This document shows, in pieces, positions 1 through 8,061 of a stretch of 64,000 nt of DNA. This stretch comes from MGBC120314 sp051880495 (GTDB lineage Bacteria > Bacillota > Clostridia > Lachnospirales > Lachnospiraceae). The position numbers and the translations under genes were made by a program. Under the pieces are notes generated by a model that was not told the DNA's origin, did not search any database, and saw only the letters and a list, made by a program, of their open reading frames with translations. Location: contig JBJEOB010000014.1 of assembly GCA_051880495.1 (NCBI GenBank), positions 1 through 64,000 on the forward strand, written 5' to 3'. The stretch's first letter is position 1; each line of letters opens with the position of its first letter.

Positions 1-90
1 CTGCAGTTATGCAGGTGCCATGTATACTAAAAATGTTATTTAAATCATGAAAAGTGTCATTTGGCGCAAGATGTATTGAAATATGAAATT

Positions 91-120
91 AAGATGTTAT
101 TTTTATGTTGTAAACATCTT
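91..120. repeat. Short inverted repeat upstream of lipoprotein gene
   Basis: Eight-base perfect arms AAGATGTT (91-98) and AACATCTT (113-120) flank a 14-base AT-rich spacer, about 30 bases before the first start codon. It could be an operator or a weak hairpin. There is no U-run, so a terminator is unlikely. No clear promoter pair was found between it and the gene. The remaining bases 1-90 hold no feature I can support; they may include the tail of a gene cut by the window edge. Confidence 0.35.
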
Positions 121-152
121 GACAAAATATTTCACAAAAAAGGAGAAAGAAT

Positions 153-977
153 ATGAGAAGGATGAATATAGCTGCTTTTTTTTTCCTCATTATTATCATG
201 TCAGGCTGTGGTAATGAAACAGATGCTGATATGCCACTAGTGGCGGATGAAATTGCAGAATTAGAGGCAATTTCAATCGAAACAGCGCGTGAGACTTTTT
301 ATGATTTGTCACTGGGTAATGATAATTCTCCGGCTGCTAAGGTGACGGCGAATTCTTTTGAGAGTTCGGGGACATTCCGTTATGTCGATAAGGTCGATGA
401 TGAATGGTACATCGGTTATGTAGTGTTAAAAGATGATATTTATTATGATATTATGAAGGATTCCAAAGGCGAAGTAACCGTTGTGAAGTATGAACAGCTA
501 AACGTAACAGAGAGCGAACAGTTGTGTGAGGACAATATCAGTCGGAGAGAAAAGATATATTCACTACAGAATGACAATCAGACAAAAGACTTATTTACTC
601 TGACAAGGAATATTACAGCAAGTTCGTATATTGATGTTTTAAAACAGTGTAAAGGCAAAACCGGTCTCAACGAAGATGATAAAAAAGCCTATGATATTCC
701 GCAGAATATTTTTGCAAAATATTATAATGAAAATGGCTTAAATATTGATTTTAAATATCTTATAAATGATGAGACAGGCTTTAAGGTCTGTGCAATCGAA
801 ATTATTCCCGAAGGGTATTGTCTGACGGTTTATGAACCGGTGAGGGACTGGTTTGAAGTGACAATTTACCCATACCTGGTTTGTATTGAAACAGGGGACT
901 TAAAGCAATATTATTTATCTGATGAAGCTGACGGTGTTGGAGAAAATCACTTTTTTATGTGTGAAATAGCACGGTAA
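153..977 (+). CDS. Putative lipoprotein of unknown function
   Basis: A 274-residue secreted protein. Residues 1-19 form a basic and hydrophobic signal peptide ending in a lipobox-like MSGC, so the mature protein is probably lipid-anchored at Cys19 on the outer face of the membrane. The rest is acidic and has no motif I recognise. The start is fixed by AGGAG at 141-145, seven bases upstream. It lies just before a membrane-anchored extracytoplasmic protein and an ABC exporter gene set on the same strand, so it may be an accessory or sensor lipoprotein of that system; this is inference from position only. Codon use looks like the neighbours. Confidence 0.75.
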   Translation: MRRMNIAAFFFLIIIMSGCGNETDADMPLVADEIAELEAISIETARETFYDLSLGNDNSPAAKVTANSFESSGTFRYVDKVDDEWYIGYVVLKDDIYYDIMKDSKGEVTVVKYEQLNVTESEQLCEDNISRREKIYSLQNDNQTKDLFTLTRNITASSYIDVLKQCKGKTGLNEDDKKAYDIPQNIFAKYYNENGLNIDFKYLINDETGFKVCAIEIIPEGYCLTVYEPVRDWFEVTIYPYLVCIETGDLKQYYLSDEADGVGENHFFMCEIAR

Positions 978-1109
978 ATATCAGATGCGGTGTTGTATTT
1001 GAGTGGAATATTACAGGTGATGGATATAAACTGTCAGGTATTAAAACATTTACAGACTGACAGCGCGAATGAGGGTGTAAAAACAGAAAAGGCAGAAGGG
1101 ATGTGTTCA

Positions 1110-2306
1110 ATGAAATCCATATTCAGGAAGACAGTAAAATATCTGGTGCTATTGCTCATAATCGCTGTAGTAGTCAGAATTGCTTATGTCAATCTGACAT
1201 CAAAAAATATTGAAAACGTTGTATCTCAGGGTGACGTTATCACATATAACAATCTGGACATAAAACTGAAGGAGGCTAACGCAGCATTCGTTGATGATAT
1301 GTACCGGATAGAATTTGAACTTGAGATAGAAAATAATACTGATGAAACGCAGGAGTTTGCATATTACCTGCTTGCAGCATATTCTGAAGCGATAAGTAAT
1401 GGGGTTATACCTTGTAATAATGATGGTGTTCTGATAAATGTTGAGCCACGCAAAACTGTTACTGCAAGGTATTATACAGACATATACAGAAACAATTTAA
1501 GCGACAAATCATGGCAGAAAATTGATAAAAAGGATTTTAAACTACTCTTACTTGAATATGAAAACAATACGGGATGGCAGGTTAATCCTGAGGAATGTGA
1601 TATTAAGCAGCTTGCTGCAGCTAATGAAGAAAAAAATGATGACGATGGGTATAAACTTATATATATGGATGCTGACGAATTTTATAAAACACAGTTTGTT
1701 ACAGTTGGTGAAACTGTAAATTGTTTATGGAACGGTATCAAAGGCGGATATAACACGTTTATTGATATGACTGTGGATGATGTCATGGTATCGAAAGAGA
1801 TTACAGCGGAATGGCAATATGTTCTTGGTGATGTAAAAAAATATAGTGTGAAATATACATCTTTTGTATCAAAAATTGAGGTGGCAGATAACAGAATTGT
1901 TAATTCGTATTCTGCAGTTAAAGTGAAGGTGAGAATTGATGCCAAAACGGAGGCAAGATTCGCAATAAGTGATTTGATGTTATATCATCTAAATAATGAT
2001 TTTTATCCGGTAAAGGAGGAAGGCTACAGTTATTTTAGTGGAATTTTTGGGGCAGATGATAATCTTGAGTTTATAAAGTATGATATGAACGGGGGATTTA
2101 CACTTACTGATGAGTATACACGCACGGTTGCACTTAAGGAAGGTATTAACGAGCTTACGTTGGTGTATATTGTTCCGGATTCGATTTTAGAATCGTATGA
2201 TGAGGTCTATCTGGAGAGCGGATTTATTGGTTATTCGAGTGCTGATAATAAAGAAACTCATTGCTATTCCAACGAAAGTGCCCTGATAAAATGTCCGCTA
2301 AAGTAG
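1110..2306 (+). CDS. Membrane-anchored extracytoplasmic protein, unknown function
   Basis: About 398 residues if started at ATG 1110, where GAAGGG (1095-1100) is well spaced; an in-frame ATG at 1101 and an upstream start at 990 are possible but lack a well-placed ribosome site. One hydrophobic segment near residues 10-28 is followed by a long domain rich in beta-strand-like alternation (for example YRIEFELEIEN), resembling the Ig-like or DUF4352-type folds of surface proteins; the family was not identified. The gene sits 132 bases after the lipoprotein gene and 24 bases before the ABC permease gene, which suggests a shared transcript. It may be an extracellular partner of the exporter. Confidence 0.65.
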   Translation: MKSIFRKTVKYLVLLLIIAVVVRIAYVNLTSKNIENVVSQGDVITYNNLDIKLKEANAAFVDDMYRIEFELEIENNTDETQEFAYYLLAAYSEAISNGVIPCNNDGVLINVEPRKTVTARYYTDIYRNNLSDKSWQKIDKKDFKLLLLEYENNTGWQVNPEECDIKQLAAANEEKNDDDGYKLIYMDADEFYKTQFVTVGETVNCLWNGIKGGYNTFIDMTVDDVMVSKEITAEWQYVLGDVKKYSVKYTSFVSKIEVADNRIVNSYSAVKVKVRIDAKTEARFAISDLMLYHLNNDFYPVKEEGYSYFSGIFGADDNLEFIKYDMNGGFTLTDEYTRTVALKEGINELTLVYIVPDSILESYDEVYLESGFIGYSSADNKETHCYSNESALIKCPLK

Positions 2307-2330
2307 GCTGTCATACTAAAGGAGTGTAAA

Positions 2331-3152
2331 ATGTTTAAATTAGAGTTAAAAAGAGCTTTTTCCATAAAATTTTATATATGTCTGCTTATAGGACTTATAA
2401 TAGCCTGCCTTGATATGTATGACAGGCTGCCATATAAAATAATGAACCTGCAGTACATTAATTCCCGGATAGCAGAGGGAATACTGGTGTATGAACAGCC
2501 GTCGACGGCGTATACGCTGTGGATGGGAACTAATATGTCTGCCATGCATACGCTTTTCATGAGGATTATGCCAATACTCATTGTAATTCCGTATGGTGCC
2601 AGCCTGTGTTTTGATAAAAAGGGATATAATATACAGTTCCTGTCAAGGGTAAACAAAAGAAAATATTATTTTACAAAATATATTGTACAGTTTTTAAACA
2701 GTGGGGCGATTGCGGTACTTCCATTGATAGGAAGCCTTATTGCAGCCGGTGTGCTGTTTCCTTTCTCAAGACCAATGTCATATACGGCATACTATCCGAT
2801 ATTTGATTTTACCTTTCTTAGCGGGCTGTTTTACTCCCAATATCACCTTTTATACATAGTCGTATATCTGCTTGTGAATTTTGTAGGTTACGGACTTCTT
2901 GGCGTGCTCTCCTGTGTAGCCGCCCTGTGGGAGAAAAACAAATACATCTGTATGATTATTCCGATGCTTTGTGCATACATAGTGCATAGTATAAGTGTGT
3001 TTGTTGAACCGCTCAGAAACTGTTCGATGTTTTATTATCCGTCACTGTTTAATGTGTCATACGACGGAGCTGTTTATATATTAGCTGCATGGGCTGTCAG
3101 CATAATTATAATATTGGCGGCACTTGCCATAGAGTTTAGAAGGGATTCGTAA
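2331..3152 (+). CDS. ABC-2-type transporter permease-like membrane protein
   Basis: A 273-residue polytopic protein with about six hydrophobic segments, starting MFKLELKRAF, the cytoplasmic lead-in typical of ABC-2 permeases (a short amphipathic stretch then a first helix). GGAG at 2321-2324 is a suitably placed ribosome site. It is followed within 10 bases by two smaller membrane proteins and then by an ABC ATPase, so it probably forms part of the transmembrane channel of an export system. The substrate cannot be deduced. Sequence-level family membership should be taken as probable, since the call rests on topology and context. Confidence 0.65.
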   Translation: MFKLELKRAFSIKFYICLLIGLIIACLDMYDRLPYKIMNLQYINSRIAEGILVYEQPSTAYTLWMGTNMSAMHTLFMRIMPILIVIPYGASLCFDKKGYNIQFLSRVNKRKYYFTKYIVQFLNSGAIAVLPLIGSLIAAGVLFPFSRPMSYTAYYPIFDFTFLSGLFYSQYHLLYIVVYLLVNFVGYGLLGVLSCVAALWEKNKYICMIIPMLCAYIVHSISVFVEPLRNCSMFYYPSLFNVSYDGAVYILAAWAVSIIIILAALAIEFRRDS

Positions 3153-3159
3153 ACAGAAG

Positions 3160-3633
3160 ATGAGGAGACGGTATAAAATTCTTTTATACATAATGATATT
3201 CATAACGACATTTGCAGATCTTAATAGTCTGTTTAAGGTGGGGGCTGCAATTGGAGAAACAGGTATGGAATATATATATGCCAGAATTTCAATGGCAAAA
3301 AGTTTTGGCGGGTGGACTGCATATATTATTGGAATTGCACAGTTTATTCTTGTAATGCAGGAGACAAGGCGTATTGCGATGTGGGGAGTATTTTCTTCAA
3401 GAAATAGTATGTACAAAATGATGTTTGGGATAATCGTAAAAATATATGTGGCAGATATTATACTTAAGAATCTGGCATTGGTGTGGGTTGCATGGAAATG
3501 GCACTATATTTATACAGCACAGATGGCAGGGATATTTGGTATGTACAATATGACGGTGTTCCATGATTTTGCCGTGATGACGGCGATAAGTCTTGCAGTG
3601 TGTCTATTCTTTAAATATAGGGAGATTGTATGA
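3160..3633 (+). CDS. Small integral membrane protein, probable ABC exporter subunit
   Basis: A 157-residue protein with about four hydrophobic helices and a basic N-terminus (MRRRYK). No catalytic motif was seen. It starts seven bases after the preceding permease gene and its stop overlaps the next start (ATGA at 3630-3633), a sign of translational coupling. At 157 residues it is shorter than a normal ABC-2 permease of about 250 residues, so it may be one part of a permease divided between this gene and the next. Two separate small subunits, as in lantibiotic-immunity-like transporters, are the alternative. Confidence 0.55.
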   Translation: MRRRYKILLYIMIFITTFADLNSLFKVGAAIGETGMEYIYARISMAKSFGGWTAYIIGIAQFILVMQETRRIAMWGVFSSRNSMYKMMFGIIVKIYVADIILKNLALVWVAWKWHYIYTAQMAGIFGMYNMTVFHDFAVMTAISLAVCLFFKYREIV

Positions 3634-4196
3634 TTTTAATTTTGTTGGCAATTCTGTTTATTAATATATTTGTTAAAGATGCCTATCTGGGGCTTATAGC
3701 ATTGTCTGTGAGGGAGACATTTGTTCTTCCTGAAGAGTATCTGGTACTGGGTGTGCTGTATTGTCTGTTCACTTACTATTTTGTTGCGCGTATGGATGCG
3801 GTGATGAAGGAACATTATTTCTGCCGGATAAAGTCAAGGCAGACATACATTTATACGCAGATTATTCTGATTAATGTGTGTACGGTTATTTTATGGATGA
3901 CCAATCTGGGCGCAGGCAGCGACAAATGGCTGATAAGATTTGTATTTCTTTTCATAAGCTGTAATCTTCAACTGCTGCTCAAAATATTGTTTTCACCTAT
4001 GGTTTCCGTGATAGTTATGATATCGCAGCTTGCGTTGTCGATGTTTGTTGATTATCATATATTCCCCGGCGATATTGCAATGGAGTGCAGGCATGAAAAT
4101 GTATATATTTCAGTGGTATTTTACCTGATGCTCATTATATGTATGTGGTGCGTGGCAGTAAAAAAATTAAGAGAGATGGATGTGATAAATTTATGA
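3630..4196 (+). CDS. Small integral membrane protein, probable ABC exporter subunit
   Basis: A 188-residue protein with about five hydrophobic segments. It overlaps the upstream gene by four bases (ATGA) and the downstream ATPase gene by four bases (ATGA at 4193-4196), so all three are translationally coupled. No known motif is visible. Together with the 157-residue protein it may supply the second half of the permease for the ATPase that follows. Function is inferred from operon position only. Confidence 0.55.
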   Translation: MILILLAILFINIFVKDAYLGLIALSVRETFVLPEEYLVLGVLYCLFTYYFVARMDAVMKEHYFCRIKSRQTYIYTQIILINVCTVILWMTNLGAGSDKWLIRFVFLFISCNLQLLLKILFSPMVSVIVMISQLALSMFVDYHIFPGDIAMECRHENVYISVVFYLMLIICMWCVAVKKLREMDVINL

Positions 4197-4816
4197 TTAT
4201 TGAGTTAAAAAATGTGTCCAAAGTAATCAATGGTAATGTGGTGCTGTCTGATATAAACATTAAATTTGAATCAGGAAAGGTATACGGACTCATCGGAATC
4301 AATGGTTCAGGAAAAACCATGCTTATGAGAACGATTGCGGGTCTTGTTATTCCTACAGATGGAGATATACTTGTTGACGGCTGTTTTATGAAAAAATGTG
4401 ATTTTCTGCCGGATGCCGGTGTCATGATTGAAAATCCGAAGTTTTTGCCGGAATATGGCGGGTTTATGAATCTTAAATTAATTTCACTGGTTAAGAAGAC
4501 TGCTACGGATGAAGATATCAAAAATGTACTTAACAGGGTTGGTCTTCCTGAGAAAAAGGCTTTCAGGAAGTATTCATTAGGTATGAAGAAGAGGCTTGGA
4601 ATTGCAGCGGCAATCATGGAAAAACCGGAATGCCTGATCCTTGATGAGCCGTGCAATGCACTTGATACAGAAGGAATATCTATTTTTAAGGACATTGTTG
4701 CGGAATATAAGGAAATGGGAAAACTCATTATCATTTCCTCTCATGATAAAGGCATGATGGAGGATTTGTGTGATGAAATCATTGTTATGGAAAATGGAAA
4801 GATTATTAACGCATAA
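4193..4816 (+). CDS. ABC transporter ATP-binding protein
   Basis: A 207-residue ABC ATPase that would power the membrane proteins encoded just upstream. Walker A is GINGSGKT at residues 35-42, the signature loop is a variant YSLGMKKR, and Walker B is LILDEP followed by a D-loop and the switch histidine in SSHDKG. The LGMKK form of the signature is common among ABC-2 exporter ATPases of the BcrA/drug-export type, which supports export rather than uptake. ATG 4193 is preferred because it overlaps the previous stop and gives the standard MIIELKNVSK start; starting 18 codons earlier would extend into the upstream gene. A terminator follows directly. Confidence 0.88.
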   Translation: MIIELKNVSKVINGNVVLSDINIKFESGKVYGLIGINGSGKTMLMRTIAGLVIPTDGDILVDGCFMKKCDFLPDAGVMIENPKFLPEYGGFMNLKLISLVKKTATDEDIKNVLNRVGLPEKKAFRKYSLGMKKRLGIAAAIMEKPECLILDEPCNALDTEGISIFKDIVAEYKEMGKLIIISSHDKGMMEDLCDEIIVMENGKIINA

Positions 4817-4868
4817 AACCGCCTCCGGATATTCAGATTCGCAAACGCTTATCCGGGAGCGGTTTTTG
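4816..4868 (+). terminator. Rho-independent terminator, possibly bidirectional
   Basis: Arms AAACCGCCTCCGGAT (4816-4830) and ATCCGGGAGCGGTTT (4851-4865) pair over 15 positions with two mismatches, followed by a T-run. It closes the ABC operon and faces the end of the convergent murG gene; the A-run on the left could let it act on the minus strand too. Confidence 0.85.
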
Positions 4869-4893
4869 TTATCTGACAGGAAGTTTCACTGTC

Positions 4894-5958
4894 TTATTTT
4901 GAATATTCTTTTATAAGGTCCATGATGATTGGTATGGCGTTGCTTTGTTTGCTTTGAGACATTGCATCGATGTATTTCTGACGGTTGTTGTAGAGTTCCA
5001 TAATCATGTTATAGAGAACGTCATCCGTCATGTTTTCTTCCTCGAGTACCATACTGTATCCCTGGGCTTTGAATGAGTTGGCGTTCAGAATCTGGTCACC
5101 GCGGCTTGCTTTTGCTGAAAGCGGGATAAGAAGATTGGGCTTTTTTAGCGTAAGCAGTTCGCATATGGCATTTGCCCCGGCACGTGAGATTACAATGTCT
5201 GTTGCGGCAAATACATCACGAAGCTCCTTGTTGACATATTCGAACTGAACGTATCCCGGGATATTGTTGTACTTTTCGTCAAGCTTTCCCTTACCGCATA
5301 AATGCACCACCTGAAATGTCTCAAGCAGTCTGTCAAGTATTGCATGGATTGCATCGTTAACATGAACTGCACCTGTGCTTCCGCCTACAACAAGAATGAC
5401 AGGCTTTGAAGAGTTAAAACCGCAGAAATCAAGTCCGGCGAGTCTGTTACCCATAAGCAGCTCCTGACGTATTGGTGTGCCCGTAAGTACAGCCTTGTCG
5501 GCAGGAAGAGATGACACGGTCTCCGGGAAATTGCAGCATATTTTTGTGGCTGCCGGTTTGGCAATTTTGTTGGCAAGACCCGGTGTCATGTCAGATTCGT
5601 GGCTGATAACGGGAATCTTGCATTTTTTGGCGGCAAGTACTACAGGTACTGAAACAAAACCGCCTTTTGAAAATACTATGTCAGGCTTTATTTCCTTCAT
5701 AAGCTTAACGGCCTCGCCATAGCCTTTTACTACCTTAAACGGGTCGGTTATGTTCTTAATATCCAGGTATCTGCGGAATTTACCGGTTGCGATTCCGTGA
5801 TACGGTATGTTGAATTCTTCGATAAGCTTCTTCTCTATTCCGTCATATGAACCGATATATTCGACCTCATATCCGGCTTCTGAAAGGGCGGGAAGGAGTG
5901 CAATATTAGGTGTTACGTGGCCTGCAGTGCCACCACCTGTCAATATTATTTTCTTCAT
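4894..5958 (-). CDS. murG: UDP-GlcNAc:lipid I N-acetylglucosaminyltransferase MurG
   Basis: A 354-residue peripheral membrane enzyme that adds GlcNAc to undecaprenyl-PP-MurNAc-pentapeptide (lipid I) to make lipid II, the last cytoplasmic step of peptidoglycan synthesis. The GT-B fold N-terminus carries the glycine-rich loop LTGGGTAGHVTPN (residues 5-17), then SKGGFVSVPVVLAA and SHESDMTPG. The C-terminal nucleotide-sugar half has VVGGSTGAVHVN and the donor-binding stretch VISRAGANAICELL. Length is normal for the family. It stands apart from other division and wall genes here, so it is not in a dcw cluster. AAGGAG precedes the start. Confidence 0.96.
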   Translation of the reverse strand: MKKIILTGGGTAGHVTPNIALLPALSEAGYEVEYIGSYDGIEKKLIEEFNIPYHGIATGKFRRYLDIKNITDPFKVVKGYGEAVKLMKEIKPDIVFSKGGFVSVPVVLAAKKCKIPVISHESDMTPGLANKIAKPAATKICCNFPETVSSLPADKAVLTGTPIRQELLMGNRLAGLDFCGFNSSKPVILVVGGSTGAVHVNDAIHAILDRLLETFQVVHLCGKGKLDEKYNNIPGYVQFEYVNKELRDVFAATDIVISRAGANAICELLTLKKPNLLIPLSAKASRGDQILNANSFKAQGYSMVLEEENMTDDVLYNMIMELYNNRQKYIDAMSQSKQSNAIPIIMDLIKEYSK

Positions 5959-5982
5959 GGAAAAATCTCCTTAAGGAACAAT

Positions 5983-6228
5983 TTAATTATTTTCTTTGTA
6001 TTTCTTTAATGCTTTTGCAAGCTGGTCCGGGCAGGAGGTTGGTCTGAAGCCGCATCTGATTCCTTCAAGACGGCTGATGACTTCATCTATATCCATGCCT
6101 TCAACGAGTCTGGCAACGCCCTGTGTGTTGCCGGAGCATCCGCCAATAAACTGAACGTTTTTAAGTTTATTTCCTTCTATGTCAAAATTTATCTGCTGTG
6201 AGCAGACACCTGATGTCTTGTAATTCAT
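5983..6228 (-). CDS. TSCPD domain protein (TIGR03905 type)
   Basis: An 81-residue protein made up almost wholly of a TSCPD domain, with RPTSCPDQLAKAL near the C-terminus and conserved glycine and cysteine positions (GVCSQQINF, GGCSGNTQG). The same module occurs at the end of some class II ribonucleotide reductases; stand-alone versions have no established function, though the cysteines suggest metal or redox chemistry. The start at 6228 is supported by AAGGAG on the minus strand at 6235-6240; a longer reading frame upstream lacks a ribosome site and would overlap the divergent gene. It lies 24 bases upstream of murG, so the two may be cotranscribed. Confidence 0.85.
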   Translation of the reverse strand: MNYKTSGVCSQQINFDIEGNKLKNVQFIGGCSGNTQGVARLVEGMDIDEVISRLEGIRCGFRPTSCPDQLAKALKKYKENN

Positions 6229-6257
6229 TATAATCTCCTTTGACGTTTGATATACGT

Positions 6258-6309
6258 AGTATAACATATTTAAATATATGTTTTCAATTCCCGCTAAAGA
6301 TGTTACAAT
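6258..6309. promoter_or_regulatory. Overlapping divergent promoters
   Basis: Minus strand: TTGAAA (complement of 6282-6287), an 18-base spacer and TATACT (complement of 6258-6263) point to the TSCPD-murG genes. Plus strand: TTTTCA (6281-6286), 17 bases and TACAAT (6304-6309) point to mtnN. The two -35 boxes overlap, so polymerase binding would be mutually exclusive. The plus-strand box is weaker. Confidence 0.5.
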
Positions 6310-6349
6310 TAAAAAATATAATGATTTAAATTTTAAGGAGTGTAACCGG

Positions 6350-7042
6350 ATGATAGGAATTATAGGTGCAATGGACGAGGAAGTAAGCCAGCTCGCAGAA
6401 GTAATGGAGCTTACGGATACATTGGAATGTGCGTCCATGGTTTTTAAAAAGGGTAAGTTAAACGGTAAGGATGTTGTAATTGTAAGAAGCGGTATAGGCA
6501 AAGTAAATGCCGCCGTATGCACGCAGATACTTGTTGACAGATTTAACGTTGACTGTGTTATCAATACGGGTATTGCAGGTTCATTAAAGAATGAGATTGA
6601 TATTGCTGATGTGGTATTATCGAGCGATGTGCTTCATCATGATGTTGATGCGACAGGTTTTGGATATCCGCTCGGACAGATTCCGAGAATGGATGTACTG
6701 TCATTTAAGGCTGACGAGAGACTGATTGAACTGGCAAAGGATGCCTGCAAAAAGGCGGCTCCGAGTGTAGGCGTTCATGTTGGACGTGTTGTCAGCGGCG
6801 ACCAGTTTATTTCAGACAAGACCGTAAAGGACAGAATCATTAAGAACTTCGACGGCTTCTGTACGGAGATGGAAGGTGCTGCAATTGCGCAGACAGCATA
6901 TTTAAGCAAAGTGCCGTTTCTGATTATCCGCGCAATTTCAGACAAAGCCGATGATTCGGCAACTATGGACTATCCGACATTTGAAGCCATGGCAATCAAA
7001 AATTCCGTTGAAATTCTTAAAGAACTGGTTAATATGATTTAA
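6350..7042 (+). CDS. mtnN: 5'-methylthioadenosine/S-adenosylhomocysteine nucleosidase
   Basis: A 230-residue cytosolic enzyme that cleaves adenine from methylthioadenosine and S-adenosylhomocysteine, feeding methionine salvage and removing SAM-enzyme inhibitors. Recognisable elements are MIGIIGAMDEEVSQL at the N-terminus (catalytic Glu in the MDEE loop), NTGIAGSL, SGDQFIS, EMEGAAIAQ (ribose-binding Glu) and ISDKAD (catalytic Asp). Length matches the family. ATG 6350 is chosen because AAGGAG lies at 6335-6340 and the protein then begins exactly at the conserved MIGIIGAM. The SAM synthetase gene at the far end of the window belongs to the same metabolic cycle. Confidence 0.95.
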   Translation: MIGIIGAMDEEVSQLAEVMELTDTLECASMVFKKGKLNGKDVVIVRSGIGKVNAAVCTQILVDRFNVDCVINTGIAGSLKNEIDIADVVLSSDVLHHDVDATGFGYPLGQIPRMDVLSFKADERLIELAKDACKKAAPSVGVHVGRVVSGDQFISDKTVKDRIIKNFDGFCTEMEGAAIAQTAYLSKVPFLIIRAISDKADDSATMDYPTFEAMAIKNSVEILKELVNMI

Positions 7043-7662
7043 CTATGTAATATACGATACGCTTTGGTGTTGCTTGTATCGATTCGCCACATCTGTTTCA
7101 TTTCATGCGTAACTCCTACGCGGACTGCGTTTACGATAAAGTCGACACCAAGGAGTGTCATAAATGTTATTGCCCAGAACTTAAGATTTACAATATCCAT
7201 TTCCAGAAATCTGTTCATTAGCGGTGTGAAAAATTCTTTCATAAATGTTGTTATTCCAAGCGAAAATGCCATGCTTGTCGGTACTGACGTATATTTTGTA
7301 ATGTGCATAGGCAGACGTGTATAATCCCACCAAACGATTCCATATGCTTTTTCAACAAGCGTGCCAAGAGCTATCTCGCCAACGCTCACGCACAATATAA
7401 CGATGAAATAATAAATAAGTGTTTTGGCATACTGATTCTTTATAGCGATGTTACAGCCGAACAGGCGCAGCTGTGTAGGCGTTCCGAACATCAGGTAAAT
7501 CAGCACTATGGCAATTCCGTATCCAAGGAGAAATGGGAGCATCATATTGCGGTTATCGATAAATCCCTTGGTTAACGCAAGCCAGACATTTTCTACAACA
7601 AAACCCAGAAAAGATACAACTGTTACTATCAGGCATAAAGCAAATATTTCTGCAGATTTCAT
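7039..7662 (-). CDS. Putative membrane protein of the CmpB / ABC type IV family
   Basis: A 207-residue polytopic protein with five or six hydrophobic segments. The pattern of ENVWLAL near the N-terminus and VEKAYGIVWWDYTRLP in the middle fits Pfam ABC_trans_CmpB (putative ABC-transporter type IV), a family of uncertain function widespread in Firmicutes. Start ATG 7662 follows GGGAG at 7676-7680 on the minus strand; a longer frame would run into the repeat element upstream and has no ribosome site. Its stop overlaps the end of mtnN by four bases in convergent orientation, leaving no room for a terminator between them. Confidence 0.7.
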   Translation of the reverse strand: MKSAEIFALCLIVTVVSFLGFVVENVWLALTKGFIDNRNMMLPFLLGYGIAIVLIYLMFGTPTQLRLFGCNIAIKNQYAKTLIYYFIVILCVSVGEIALGTLVEKAYGIVWWDYTRLPMHITKYTSVPTSMAFSLGITTFMKEFFTPLMNRFLEMDIVNLKFWAITFMTLLGVDFIVNAVRVGVTHEMKQMWRIDTSNTKAYRILHS

Positions 7663-7688
7663 AATGACATCACATCTCCCTTTGTATT

Positions 7689-7912
7689 GTAATTGGTTAG
7701 GCGTTTGCGAAACTATTCTAATTATCATATAAACAGGTTTGTGGGTACAATTAAGTGGCACGTTTGCACTAATGCTCGCTCGCAGCGGTACATAAGGTGC
7801 CACAATACGGCACCTAAATACCGGCGGCTCACAATTGCCACTTAATTTGTACCCGCAAAGCTTGTTTAATATTATAAATACAATAGTCTCGCAATCGCCT
7901 TTTTGTAATTAG
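7689..7912. repeat. Intergenic imperfect palindrome, copy A
   Basis: A 224-base imperfect inverted repeat. The near-perfect inner arms are GTGGGTACAATTAAGTGGCA (7741-7760) and its near-complement at 7836-7856. Outer arms continue with lower identity out to 7689 and 7912 (for example GCGTTTGCGA against the complement of TCGCAATCGC). The centre holds CTCGCAGCGGTA, a 6-bp hairpin GGTGCC/GGCACC (7796-7814), and TACCGGCGG. The core strongly resembles copy B near 23.1 kb. With the pgi terminator it fills the gap 7663-8061, and I see no gene in it. Confidence 0.8.
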
Positions 7913-7992
7913 TAATAATAGTGGGATTGTGCTGTAAATTCAAGCGATTAAGCACATTTTTAATAAATATTTAAGAATTGACGCCTGAATTT

Positions 7993-8046
7993 AATAAAAA
8001 AGAGCCGCAGGCACTCTTATCTGATGACAGGAATGTCTGCGGCCAT
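7993..8046 (-). terminator. Terminator of pgi
   Basis: On the minus strand GGCCGCAGACA pairs with TGCCTGCGGCTC and is followed by a T-run (plus-strand A-run at 7995-8000). It lies 16 bases past the pgi stop codon. Confidence 0.85.
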
Positions 8047-8061
8047 ATTTTGCTGTCGGAA

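Noticed and set aside
990..1109. Upstream extension of the membrane-anchored protein
   Set aside because: The ATG at 990 has no ribosome site and would place 40 poorly hydrophobic residues before the membrane segment; ATG 1110 is better supported by GAAGGG.
1682..1945. Minus-strand reading frame inside the anchored protein gene
   Set aside because: No ribosome site, hydrophobic low-complexity product and full overlap with a convincing gene; treated as a shadow.
7740..7860. CRISPR array or insertion sequence at palindrome copy A
   Set aside because: There are no regularly spaced direct repeats and no transposase reading frame; the structure is one long inverted repeat.
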